Assembly (NCBI RefSeq): GCF_001632365.1
Contig: NW_024468543.1
Span: 5,864-52,253, forward strand
Source of the DNA: Laetiporus sulphureus 93-53
Lineage: Eukaryota > Basidiomycota > Agaricomycetes > Polyporales > Laetiporaceae
Direction of reading: 5' to 3'
DNA length: 46,390 nt
Under the pieces are notes generated by a model, which made no database searches, was not told the origin of the DNA, and saw only the letters and a list, made by a program, of their open reading frames with translations. Position numbers and translations under genes: made by a program. This document shows, piece after piece, positions 1-10,392 of the stretch; position 1 is the stretch's first letter; every line of letters begins with the position of its first letter.

Positions 1-11
1 TTTATTTTTAT

Positions 12-28
12 ACCGCGCTATGCGCGGT
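12..28 (-). other. Stem-loop at LINE 3' terminus
   Basis: A perfect 7-bp stem (accgcgc / gcgcggt) with a three-base loop sits just before the A-rich end of the element, 106 bases after the ORF2 stop. Stem-loops in the 3' UTR serve as the reverse-transcriptase recognition site in several LINE families, so that role is inferred. The A-rich tail (taaaaataaa on the minus strand) follows directly. Confidence 0.5.
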
Positions 29-134
29 TGGAAGGGTGTAAATACAGGAGTGAAACCGCACGAGGAAGTGTCGACGTGTAGACTATGAGTAAATAGAGGG
101 GTCGGCCACAGAAGTGCCGCGAGGGTAAGGCGTA

Positions 135-3100
135 TCAGCCAGGGTCCGGGGGCGCGAGGGCCGCGGCGGAGAAAGCGGGCATGGTAGAAATGAAAGCGAT
201 GAGGCGATGGAGGCCGGTGGGGTGGTGCCATAGCCGGCGTAAATCCAGGAGGGTGGGCTCGGGGGTCCGGAAGAGCAGGTGCCGTGCGTGCGTGTGCCTC
301 GGGCAGCGCAGCATGACGTGGGTGCGGGTGCTGGGGGTGGTTAGATCACATACACAGGGTGCACCATGGAAGTGACGAGCGGGGCCCGCCGTTCCAAATT
401 GAGATGAAAAGTAAGGGGCCAGGTAGCCGTAGCCCATTAAGGCTTGGGTTAACCTGGCTTCGACGTCGCGTTCATAATATTTGGAAGTGAAAACAGGGTG
501 TAGCGTCTGGGAAGGCAGGGACGGCCACGAGGACCGTATTGCAGTGGGTCGATCGGTGTAACGGAAATCGGTTTGCCAGGAGGTGGTCGCTCGCTCATGC
601 GCCCAGCGCCGGATCCACGTTACAGTGGGTAGGACACTATCGGGTAGGGACGTGCCTTCCTTGGCTAGCCGGTCCGCCACCTCGTTACCCAGTACACCCA
701 TATGCCCGGGAACCCATAGCAAAGAAATGTTGAGAAGTGGGTAGTGCTCCATGAGAGGAGCGAGAAGTGCCCAAAAGCGAAGAGAAAATGGCTGGCCACT
801 GTGTGGGCTCAGTGACAGGACATTGGACAGGGCAGCGCGGTTGTCCGCGCAGAGGTAAATGTGAGTAACCATGGGGTAGGTCGCCAGGAAACCGGCAAAG
901 CGGCTGGCGACCGCTGCCATTGCGAAGAGCTCTGCGTCATACACCTCAGCCTGGTGGCCCATGCCCCAAGCCCGCTCGTACTTTATCGCACCCTGGTGAA
1001 TGATACACGCACCTGCACCTGCTCGTCGGTTCCGCGGGGCAGGATCGGGCTGGGCGATTTGGGAGCCGTCGGTGAAGACCCATAGGGCGTCGGGTAGAGG
1101 GATGGAAGAGTGTAAAAGAGGGAAGAAAAAGGAACGTAGGTACTCCTTGGAGCCGTCTTTGGTAGGCGGTGGGATGCAGACGTGAACCCTCTCACCCCAC
1201 GGATGCACAGGGTCCCATGGCGGCTGCAACCAGGGGAGAAGGCGCACCGCTTTCTTGGGCAGGGTTTGTTCGAGCACATCCACCGTGCTAGTGCCGTGGT
1301 GGATAGGGATGGTGGGGTTGAGGAGGGAGAAGTTGGGCGGGTGGGCAGTGCGGTTGGCCGCCAGGCAGTGGGTCACCAGATGGGACTCGGAGAGGGTGAG
1401 GAGGCGAGCTGCGGCAAGGCCATTGAGCTTGTCGAGCTGGTGTCGCATTGGCAGGACGCTGGATATGAGGTTGAGGACGTGGTGGGGGGTAGACCGCCAT
1501 GCTCCCATGAACCACCGCAGTGCATTGTTTTGTACCTGTTGCAAAGGTTGAAAGAGTGAGCATGGGCCCCGCGGGTTATACCACACGGGGCTACCAAAGG
1601 TGAGTACGAGAAGGATGGTGGTAAGGTATAGCAAGCGGGCTTGCGCGACCGTCATGCCTCGCTGTGTGTTGGTGAGCATGCGGAAAGCGGCTACACGGGA
1701 CGAGGCCCTGGCCGCCATGACGCGAATGTGGTGGGTGAAGGTTAGGCGTCGGTCGTACCAGATACCGAGCCATCGCAGATATGAAGCAGGCTGTATGGTG
1801 ATATCCCGCCCTTCCCACTGAACCCGCAGGGGAGGGTTGACGTCAAGGGAGCGTCTCGGGGAGGTAAAGTGGATAAGCTCAGTTTTCGCCATGCCTATGG
1901 TCAGCCCAAGCTGGCGAAGCGTGGTGCCCACACTCGGTAGAGTGCGTTGGATGATGGCCGTGTTCTCGTTCAGTGAGGGAGAAACAATAAGGAGGGAAAA
2001 ATCGTCGACGTAGCCCGCCGTAGACTGCTGGGGATGCGCGAATGGATCAAGGTTTGCATACAGCGGGGAAGAGTATATGGTAGAGAGGACTGGCAACAGA
2101 GGCGATCCCTGTGGGATGCCGAGCGCAGCGACGGTGTATGATGGACCCAGCTCTGAATTGAGTTTGGGCCGCACAGTGCGCAAAGAAAGGAAGGACATGG
2201 TCCAAAGGACCTCATTTGTGGGAAAGCCCATAGAAAGGAGGGCAGAGTGAAGGACGTCGTGGCGGATGTTATTGTAATAGCCCTCGACGTCCATGCACAG
2301 TAAGGTAGCAGAGAAACTGTTTTCCCAGGCAGTGCATACACGGTGCATCAGAGTGACTCCGGCATCCACGACGGAATGCTGGCCCCGCCCACCAAACTGT
2401 GAGCCGGGCACAAGATTGTGCGCACCGATCTGGAAGTTGAAACGAGCAGCAACCACTTTCTCGAGGACCTTGCTCAAGGTTTCCAGGAGAGCAATTGGTC
2501 AGTGGGACTTGGGTGCGGTGTAATCCGCCTTGCCCGGCTTGGGCAAGTACACAACCGCTGCAGCCCGAAGTGGGGCGGGGAGGTAACCCAGACGCAAAGA
2601 AGAGGAAAGAAAAAGAAAAAGAGCATGACGCGCACCAGACCGCCAGACCCATTTAAGGAGTCGCCACGACACTCCGGAGATGCCAGGCGCTGAATAGTTA
2701 GACGTCGCCTCGATGGCGGCAGTTACTTCAGTGATAAGGAGGGGGCGGTCTGGGTGCGCTGCCGGAGGCGCAGAGGTAAAGAGAGGAGGCAGATTAGGCA
2801 AGGGCGGAGACGCCGGAAAATAGAAACGTGTGACTAGACGACCCGCGTCGGCAGGGAGAGAGCCGGTCACCCCGTCCGCTCGGATGACGGGCAGTGGGGG
2901 CGCCCGCACTCCTTTGGTCCAGGAGGCGAGCCACCAGGGGTCAGTGTGCTGGAGTCGCGCGACCGCCTCCCGAGTCCAATCCTTCCGAGCTTGTCGGATG
3001 GTGGCCGAGAGGGTGGCTTTGGCTTCTCGCCTCTCCTCACGAGTAGGAGCCGCCTGGACATTTGCGCGGGCAGTGTCGCATGCATCGTTCCACCAGAGCT

Positions 3101-4070
3101 GGGAGGCCCGGTGAGCATGTGTGCATCGGGGGAACACTTCGTGGCAGGCCACGGACATTGCTCACAGCAGAGCCTGAGCGCCCACTTCGAGGTCGTCATT
3201 GGTGGTATAGGTGGCCGGCGGTGGGGACAGCACCAGCTCGCGGGCAAGGCACGTGTTCCAGTCATCTCGTTTGGACACATCGACTCAAAAGCCAAGGTCA
3301 ACGTCTACGGGGTGAGCAACGTGAGATAGAGTAGAGGTTAGTAGAGCGTGATCCGATTCAAAGGATGTGGGAGTAGCAGCGACTCCATGAACGTGAAATT
3401 GCGCACTGGAGGTTGCGCAGACCAGATCGATGATGGTGCCTGAGAGCAGGTCGCCATTCACCATGTGAGTGGGTTGATCGAGGTCATTAAGAATTTCGAG
3501 TGACTCGCGCTCGAGCCACCCAGCGAAAGCGGTGGAGGCAGTGGAAGCAGAGCGGGAGGCCCGTCCGGTCCATGACCATAGGGGGTGGTGGAGATTAAAA
3601 TCTCCAGTGACAAGGAGGTTCGCTCGCGGTGGGAAAGGGATATCATAGAGAGTGGGCAAAACGCGGTGTTGGGCTCGCGAGCCTTCGTTATAGCAGTTGA
3701 CCACGAAGAAGTCGTGGGTGGGATCAGAGCGTGAGACAAAATGAAGGACGACCACATCCGGGTCCGACACCAGGTCGGTACGCATGGATATGTGATAAGT
3801 GTTTAAGAGCACGCGCCGGACCAGGATGCTGGCTCGAGGTCGCGGCAGCGCAGAGGTGGAGGGGAAATGATAGGCGTCCAGGCCGTAGGGCCAGACATTG
3901 ACGTGACCAAAAACAGTAGCGCCTGACTCAGAGCCATGGGGGGTATCGATGCCGATTTGCCCCCACCATGGCTCTTGAAGGAAATAGATATCGTAGGAAG
4001 TGGAAGAAACGAAACCGTGGACGCGCGGATTAGACCGGGCCACATTCAAATGCGCAGTTGTGACATTCAT
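135..4070 (-). pseudogene. LINE ORF2 (endonuclease / reverse transcriptase / RNase H), three nonsense codons
   Basis: One frame from the ATG at 4070 to the stop at 135, about 1311 codons, interrupted by TGA at 3285-3287, 3162-3164 and 2499-2501 with no frameshift. The AP endonuclease domain is first (LQEPWW, GDFNLHH and SDHALL motifs). The reverse transcriptase follows: MDVEGYYNNIRHD, GIPQGSP, and the catalytic YVDD near 2006-2012. RNase H comes next with its acidic residues in FTDGS, AELFA, CADNRAA and EVADRLAKEG, plus the VPGHMGVLGNE stretch. A C-terminal Cys/His cluster (CVCDLTT..HVMLRCPRH) closes it. The third stop replaces the Arg expected in the well-conserved RPIALL motif, so it is almost surely CGA to TGA. 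All catalytic motifs survive; only nonsense changes disable the frame. Confidence 0.9.
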
Positions 4071-5776
4071 GATGAGGGGTTGGTGCGCGAGATAGGGATG
4101 CGGTAATCTTTCCGCGCAGGGCAGGTGGTGTCGGCAGCATTGTGACCATTGGTGCCACAGACCACACAGAAATAGTGAGCAGACTCGCAAGGCTGGTCAG
4201 CCGGGCGAGCCTCATGATTGCATACAAGGCAGGCTTGCCGATGCATATCGGACGTGTGAGTAGTCTTTCCGCAGAAGCGGCATACTGGTGCCCGCTTCTT
4301 GCAGTGACTTTCGAGATGTGTGAGGCGCCAGCAACGAGTGCACTGACGGAACACGGGACGATCTTTCGACTTCTTAACCATCAGGCGAGAACCGTAAAAC
4401 CATACAAAACCAGCAGCGTCACTGCGGTTGTCACGACCCAGGAGGTTGTGCGCGCAGAAGTCGCAGTGCACATCCTCAATAGAAATGATAAGGGAGGATT
4501 TCCCGAGCTGCTCGCGGTGCTCAGGGGGAACGACAAATCCGGGAAGACCATTGAAATGAATGGAGGAAAACATGGAGTTGCGGCGGAGCTCCGCCAGAAT
4601 CTCCTCCTCAGTGAGCATGTCTCCCGAGTCAGGGTGACGGAGCGGGCAGCTCGGAAGGAAAAGTTTAGTTACCGGGGCGAGAGGGCGGAAGTCTTGTGGG
4701 ACAGATGCCTGCTCTCGAGGGCCCAGTGCAGGGGACAGTGCGCGTGGGACCACGCCCAGCAGATGATGGATGGGCCGGAGACACTCCTTGATGAGCGCAT
4801 CCGGGGAATCATGCGAAAACGCCGCTTGGACCTTGGTCGGTCCAGCGAAGCGAAGACCGAGAAAACGTACCTTTGCCCACGTGGGGGTCTCGCGCAGGTG
4901 CGTATGAACCTTAGCATACCACTGGGGCATGGTACCCCCTGCCTCGATGGCAGCATGCTGCTCGGAAGTAATGAGAAGGACGTAGCACTTCTCGCAGTTC
5001 TTGGCGGCCACCTGTGCCATGGTTGGGGTATTCAGGGCCTGCGCCTCAGGCTGCGTCGTAGGCTGCGCTGCAGGGGCAGCAGCACCAGAGGTGGCGGCGG
5101 GTGCACGTTGACAACCAGTACAGACCGGAGGTTGGGGTCGCGGTCCCTCAGGGGCCTGAGGAGGGTGTGGCAGCGGCCGCCCGCGTACTAGCTGGGCCTC
5201 GATAGCCGATAGCCACGTGTTGATGGCTGACGTGGCCATGCGAACGCCGTCCTCGACAGCTTTGGTCAGGGCAGCCTGCACATCGATGCCGACGGGGAGG
5301 GCGCCTTCAGTGCGCGGGCGAGTGCGCAGAACCTCGTCCATGAGGGTGTCGTCGTCGAGAAGGACAGCTGCACTGGCAAGCTGCTGATGGAAGAGACCCT
5401 GGTAGAGTGGCAGAATCTGGGCACCAGCCTCGGTGTCGACGATAAGGGGGTCGTTCACGAGAGCGTTGTGGAAGTCGCGAATGCAGGTAGAGAGCGCAAC
5501 GGCGCAATTCTCGAACTCGTCGGAGTACGCCACGGCCACGTAGGGACCTTCGATAACACGCTGCACGCCGACAGCAAGGTTGTTCAAATTATTGCGCAGG
5601 GACCTGATGGTGTCGCGCATATTATCGTGGACCGGCGGGTGCGTGTTCGTCGGCGCTGAGGCCGACGTCGTTGCGCTCGCTGGCGGTGGAGACCCTCCCG
5701 GAGGAGTACGCTCGACACCTATGCCCTCCATGTTCGATTCGCTGGCAGTCACTTGTTGGGCGCTTATAGCGGACAT
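4067..5776 (-). CDS. LINE ORF1, gag-like zinc-knuckle protein
   Basis: Intact ORF of 569 residues from the ATG at 5776; the open frame runs a little further upstream but only to a GTG. The N-terminal half is Ala/Pro/Ser-rich and looks disordered. The C-terminal region (about residues 479-552) carries three Cys/His knuckles: the first is a perfect C-x2-C-x4-H-x4-C (CTRCWRLTHLESHC), followed by CRFCGKTTH and CVVCGTNGHN types. ORF1 proteins of this class bind the element RNA and form the ribonucleoprotein used for transposition. The stop codon overlaps the ORF2 start as ATGA, which suggests coupled translation. It is the only undamaged frame of the element. Confidence 0.85.
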   Translation of the reverse strand: MSAISAQQVTASESNMEGIGVERTPPGGSPPPASATTSASAPTNTHPPVHDNMRDTIRSLRNNLNNLAVGVQRVIEGPYVAVAYSDEFENCAVALSTCIRDFHNALVNDPLIVDTEAGAQILPLYQGLFHQQLASAAVLLDDDTLMDEVLRTRPRTEGALPVGIDVQAALTKAVEDGVRMATSAINTWLSAIEAQLVRGRPLPHPPQAPEGPRPQPPVCTGCQRAPAATSGAAAPAAQPTTQPEAQALNTPTMAQVAAKNCEKCYVLLITSEQHAAIEAGGTMPQWYAKVHTHLRETPTWAKVRFLGLRFAGPTKVQAAFSHDSPDALIKECLRPIHHLLGVVPRALSPALGPREQASVPQDFRPLAPVTKLFLPSCPLRHPDSGDMLTEEEILAELRRNSMFSSIHFNGLPGFVVPPEHREQLGKSSLIISIEDVHCDFCAHNLLGRDNRSDAAGFVWFYGSRLMVKKSKDRPVFRQCTRCWRLTHLESHCKKRAPVCRFCGKTTHTSDMHRQACLVCNHEARPADQPCESAHYFCVVCGTNGHNAADTTCPARKDYRIPISRTNPSS

Positions 5777-5920
5777 GGTGGTACGAGAAGAAGAAGCTTT
5801 GTGTCGCACAACTCATATGCGAACGTTACGCTCCAGGAATCATTTCTGAAGCAGATAGTTCACTCGCAAAGCGAACCATACGAGGCGCCAAAGGCTTTGG
5901 CTCATCGGGACAATGAACCT

Positions 5921-5934
5921 TGAGAAGGGGGTGA
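5921..5934 (+). other. Gypsy polypurine tract next to LTR
   Basis: The purine run TGAGAAGGGGGTGA lies immediately before the TG of the LTR at 5935, the position of the plus-strand primer tract of an LTR retrotransposon. It marks the following LTR as a 3' LTR, so internal Gypsy sequence should lie to the left. Only about 100-150 bases of possible internal sequence remain before the LINE begins. Confidence 0.6.
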
Positions 5935-6594
5935 TGTCACGGTTTTACCTGACAAAAGTCATTATAGGAACAAATGCTATTAAGGAGCATATCATTTTTC
6001 ATCATTTCTCCTCGCACAAGAAGTCACGTGGCCTAATGAGATAAGATAACGAGGCATCCAGTCACATGACCTCAGATCTCTCTCGGCATTGACATGTGAC
6101 ACTGAACTCCTCGGCATGGCGTTATATGTCGCAATCGCTATGATGCCATATTGCATGCTCAAGAGGAGCTCCGTCTCCGTGGGTTATTATTAGGCAGCCA
6201 ATCAGGATAATTGGGACATGTCGTATGATTGTAGCACTGACCAGTAAGATAGCGTGTGACTCACTTAGATAGTACTGTACAGTAGCATAGCAATCATGTA
6301 TATAAGGACCAGCGAGACGAGGAGGAGACCTCAGTCTTATTCTCCTTCGTCCTCCACTACCATCACAGAGAGGTCTTACCAGACACTCTCAGTGTGCTAT
6401 ACATCAGTTTACATCCTCACTATTATGATAGCGCCCCCTGCCTCACCAGTAAGTCATACTCTGCGACTAGCACTAGGGCCTCGTCAGTGGGCACGTCGTA
6501 CGGCCGCAGCTCGTCGCTGTTGGCTCTTAGCCAGGAGACCCTCAAGGGGACTCTATATTTGGTTGTCTATCTTTGTCATCGGCGTGCCGTGACA
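5935..6594 (+). mobile_element. LTR of a Ty3/Gypsy-type retrotransposon
   Basis: A 660-bp segment starts TGTCACGG and ends CCGTGACA, giving perfect 8-bp inverted ends of TG...CA type typical of Gypsy LTRs. A polypurine tract precedes it and a TATATAAG box lies inside at 6299-6306, followed by a pyrimidine-rich stretch as expected at the U3/R junction. The flanks (ggtga before, gttca after) do not form a clean 5-bp duplication; this fits a 3' LTR whose partner and 5' flank have been lost. There are no coding domains, so family assignment rests on structure alone. Confidence 0.75.
6299..6306 (+). promoter_or_regulatory. TATA box of the Gypsy LTR
   Basis: TATATAAG, 365 bases into the LTR, with a CT-rich stretch about 35-55 bases downstream. 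This is where the U3 promoter of a Gypsy element would lie. Activity is not shown. Confidence 0.5.
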
Positions 6595-6645
6595 GTTCAC
6601 AGTTTGGTTCACAGTTTTTGGCGGAGGCACCAAATACTTTGTGTG

Positions 6646-6715
6646 GTGTACTTGTAATGTATGTCAGTCTCATTTGTTGTCAGCATCATCATCGTCATTG
6701 TTCACTATTACTACA
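6646..6715 (+). repeat. 70-bp inverted repeat, left arm
   Basis: This sequence matches the reverse complement of 10393-10462 over 70 bases with four substitutions and no gaps. It contains a short CATCAT microsatellite. A MITE is inserted at a TA near its inner end. Outside the arm the flanking sequences are unrelated. The two arms could be the ends of a large DNA transposon or two inverted copies of a small repeat. Confidence 0.8.
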
Positions 6716-7260
6716 GTCACGGACAACCAAGCACGACAAAAATAAAATCAATTTATTCTGCCTGAACGGCTCGTTACTTTTCAATTTTGAGTGCAGATAC
6801 AGACTCAAAGTGTCGAGAAACATCAAAAAACACTTTCTTTGTATTTCTCCCATGCATTTTTGGCATCTGCTAACTGTTTAGGCCAAAATCAGAATTGTTT
6901 CAGCCACAAACATATAGATCAGGTACCGTGTATGATTTGTTGGTCTTGAGCTCAAGTCACTGGCCAACTTGCATAATTATTTGCTGAATTTCCATCATTA
7001 TTTTTGGCAAATGTTCAACAGAATGATGTACAGAAACTCAAAAAGGAGTCGACTGGCGCATTTTTAGGCCTCTTTTTGAGGGGTCCACCAAATATTAAAT
7101 AGTTCTCGACCAGAAAATCACCTTTTGTGGGCTAACAGGTCGAAGAATTTGCCTCAAATTTATTTACAGACACCCTCTCATCAATCCGGATCGATTCTGA
7201 TATATATCGAACATTTTAGAAATATTTCTTAAAATTGTCGTGTTTGGCTGTCCATGACTG
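6714..7260 (+). mobile_element. Tc1/mariner-type MITE (547 bp)
   Basis: The ends are 25-bp terminal inverted repeats starting CAGTCA(C/T)GGACA that differ at three positions, all transitions. The element is flanked on both sides by TA (6712-6713 and 7261-7262), the target duplication of Tc1/mariner/pogo elements. The inside is AT-rich and has no useful ORF, so it is a non-autonomous element mobilised in trans. It sits in the inner end of the left 70-bp repeat. Confidence 0.8.
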
Positions 7261-7532
7261 TACTTGTGGATGTCGGCGCTGCGTCCGCACGCCCGGTTCT
7301 GAATGACTAGTGAGGGGAGCGGCGAGGGAGCAACAGAAGATGAGTGAAACAGATGATTAAATTGGTTGCATTACTCGCATGGGTGAAGTGAGAGTAATAT
7401 TTTGTGGACAATGACATCATTACAAAGGGTTCAGGTAGCAGCACTTGGAGAGTATTGTACAGGCAAATGTGGAACTAGTATCTAATGTACAGCTGATGAG
7501 GGCCGGTGAGCAGGAGGTGTCAGATGAAGACG

Positions 7533-9175
7533 TTATCGGCGATGCTGACGTCCTCCTTCATTGACAGCTCGAGACCGTTGAAGAGCGGAATGCCGCAAGA
7601 GAAGCGGAGTATGCTTAAAGTCGTCGTCAGTCAGCTCGCAAGGAGCGGTGAACAAAACTGCAAGACAAAGGTCCAGTTCAGCATGAGGAGGTGGTAGCAC
7701 ATCAAAGAACTTCTCCACTGATTAAGCAAACACAATGGCATTCACCCGCATCTTTCGTTGACCCTTGTTGACCTTAATGACAAAAGCATTGTGATGACAA
7801 CGAGCTATCGCCAGCTTCTCCATGAATGAAAGATTGCGTAGTTGTGGAGGAACGTCACCCAGCCACAACCCATTTGTGAGAGACTCCCTAGATAACTTGT
7901 GCCGTCGCAGTATGGTGAGACAAGTGTGGCAAACGTCCATGACAATCTCACCTCGATACGAATACACATCCTTTTGATATAAAATCAGACCATAAAGCTC
8001 CGCAACATTGTCCGTGCTTAAATGTCGCTCAGTTCGTGTAATTCCTTCCGTAAACTGCACCAACGGTTGAATATCCAAAGACGACACCAGTTGGTGAGTG
8101 ACGATGGATCCGTGTAGAAGACGAGCACATACCGCGCACACATGCTCTCCGATATGCTCAGGGCAAAGTTGTCACACCAATCCCTCACTATGTTTGCTGC
8201 AGCATGTTTACTCAATGGAGAAGGGGGGAAGCGGACTGCATCAATATACGGCTGCGAACAGCTCGAACCCATGAAAGAATCAGGCTTCTTATCCGATGAA
8301 CTCGTGGACAGCACGGAAGAACATGGGCGTGACAGCAGAACGGCGTCATCAACAGCACAGAAAACTGACACAATTCACGCACAATCTGAATGGCGGCAAT
8401 CACGCGCATAAAGAAGCACAGTAACATCAACCACGCTACGATGACAATCTGCAATGATGATATCATGCTGAACTGCCAGCCTGAGCAGGCAATCGAAAGG
8501 CAAAGCGATTATCAGCGATGAGAGGGGAACGTCCAGCGCAAACTGCTCGGACGTGAACGATGTCTCCAAAGCGACAGACCACTTCAAGGAGCAAACAAAC
8601 CGAAAAGACTTGCATGATGAAGGCAACCTTCCAATCACAAGCGGAAAAGCATCCCACAGTTGTTGTAAACGAACAATATGTTGAGGAGCGAGTGGAACGA
8701 CGTCATCAACACAGAAAGCAGCAAACTCACATAACGTAACAGGACAAGAGCCATCACATTTATGAGATAGTAGCGCACGCTCAACGGCATCCACACTATG
8801 TGCACAATGTTTCAAAGTCATTCCATGCAATCTGAGCAAAGGAATCAGTGAGCGGTAAGGCAGCGTACGAGCAAGAAACGAAACCTGAAGATGACAATGC
8901 CAACGACGGCAGCTGGGAGGCACACAAGCAGCATGTTGAGAGTCGAAGCAGCCACAATAAAGAAAGCGACTATCGGCAGCGAAATTGACAGGGACCGCAC
9001 ATTCGGAATCTACATCCTCTGCACCGAACACGTTCGAGCGTGGACGGGCGCACCCCTTGATTACAGGAGCATGACCAATGGCAAGCTGCATCGAGGCGAG
9101 AAGATGGCCACGCGCAGAAAAATCAACTTGTAGGTGAGATAGACGGCCTAGCAACATACAACGTGAACCACGCAA
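7533..9175 (-). pseudogene. Helitron helicase N-terminal remnant (DUF6570-type region)
   Basis: Minus-strand pieces together resemble the N-terminal part of basidiomycete Helitron helicase-like proteins. From about 9175 to 8375 comes a SAP-like stretch (LIPLLRLHGMTL, ALLSHKCDGSCP). After an in-frame stop, the segment to 8018 has NIVRDWCDNFA. A frameshift near 8140 leads into a Cys-rich segment and GLWLGDVPPQLRNLSFMEKL, followed by ARCHHNAFVIKV. One further stop at 7722 precedes KFFDVLPPPHAELD and FKHTPLLLR. The Rep nuclease and Pif1-like helicase that should follow are missing, so the copy is truncated at its 3' side as well as broken. The open frame at 9175 begins with TTG; the real start was not found. 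Family identity is recalled from motif patterns. Confidence 0.75.
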
Positions 9176-9857
9176 AGTTGACGGATACGACGGCGGCGGA
9201 CACGACCATCACTCACTGCGAGCGCCGATGACATGCGCGAAAACAGGATCTGATGCCATTGCAATTACTGTTACATATTTTGAATTTGTAACTTAACTTG
9301 TCACCATCGCAAATCTGAGTTGACTTATTTTGTCCATACCTGGGAAGAAACTGTAAAATAATGCACAGAGTATATAGCTCTGCTCCAAATATACCACTAT
9401 ATGCTTCAGTGTGAGGGCCAATGAGCTAATTTGTGTTTGGATACTCTATGCTGGCATAGTCTTTGTGCAGTGTTTAAAAATATGCACTCTCAAAATAAAT
9501 AAAATATGTAATACTGATTTGCCATAATGGTATGTTAAGTCTCAAATTGAGAATATGCAATGCCAATTGTGATGGACATGAATGCTTTTCACAAAGGTAA
9601 AATACCAGTTTCCATTTGTAATGCATATTACACGGTGAAAAATGGCTCCATGTCTCCAGTGGCACCCGCCAAAAACATCGACAGTTAGGCGCACAAAATC
9701 TTTGAGCGCTTACACTCGTGCACGCACCTACCTCTCGCCGTGAACTACGACTGCCTGCCGGTCGGCCTGGTGAACCTCATCGGACAGGTCAAGTGAGTCA
9801 GCTTCATTGCTCACGGAGCTTGGGGACCGCTTACAGGACATGCGTACAGGAGCCACC
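9176..9857. other. AT-rich spacer, no gene seen
   Basis: Sequence between the Helitron remnant and the fold-back element. Only short ORFs occur on either strand and none shows a recognisable motif. The part next to 9250 may be the promoter side of the old Helitron gene. Confidence 0.5.
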
Positions 9858-10195
9858 CACAGCCTGCATAGATTTATTTTTCCACAGGAAACCTGATGCA
9901 AAAATGGTGAAAATATCTTATGTCTGGATATGGAAATAGTTTGGAAATTGGGCGGAGACAATTAAATTATGTTACGATTGTTTTACCGAAACGTATCAGC
10001 AATAGTGAAACTATTTCCCAAAGGAAGATATTTCAGTTCAAAAATATGTGATACTGATATGTTTCAGTGAAGCAATTGTAACATAATTCAATTGTCTCCA
10101 CCTGATTTCCAAACTATTTTCATATCCAGACTTAAGATATTTTCACCATTTTTCCATCAGGTTTCCCCTGGAAAAATAAATCTGTGCAGGCTGTG
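9858..10195. mobile_element. Fold-back (long inverted repeat) element, 338 bp
   Basis: Two arms of about 140 bases (9858-9999 and about 10054-10195) are reverse complements with roughly ten differences, joined by a centre of about 54 bases. The outer ends read CACAGCCTGCA and its complement. No ORF is present. The structure is that of a fold-back MITE. A target-site duplication could not be recognised, so the outer borders may be off by a few bases. Confidence 0.75.
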
Positions 10196-10392
10196 ACCCG
10201 GACGTTGCAGAACGCCACTATCCTGACCTCTTCAAGCAGCTCTTCCCGCAGGGCATGCCGCTCCAGGGCAGCGCATACTAGAGAGGGTGAGTTCCTTTCC
10301 GCACAGGCCAAAAACACAGAACAGGCACGAAGCAGAGGTGTAGGAAAAATGTTCATATATGCATTGGACAAGCGGGAATGTGTCATCCTCGA

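Larger units (their letters stand above)
1..5776 (-). mobile_element. Non-LTR retrotransposon (LINE), Tad/Jockey-like, decayed
   Basis: A LINE read on the minus strand with the usual order: ORF1 with zinc knuckles, then ORF2 with AP endonuclease, reverse transcriptase, RNase H and a C-terminal Cys/His motif. The 3' end lies at the left edge, where the minus strand finishes with a GC hairpin followed by an A-rich tail. The 5' limit is unclear; ORF1 starts at 5776 and an unknown 5' UTR may extend towards 5.9 kb, where Gypsy sequence begins. Such elements copy themselves by target-primed reverse transcription. ORF1 is open but ORF2 has three in-frame stops, so this copy cannot make a full ORF2 protein. 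Clade placement (Tad1-like, the common RNase H-bearing LINE group of fungi) is inferred from domain order only. No target-site duplication could be checked because the 3' flank is outside the window. Confidence 0.9.
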
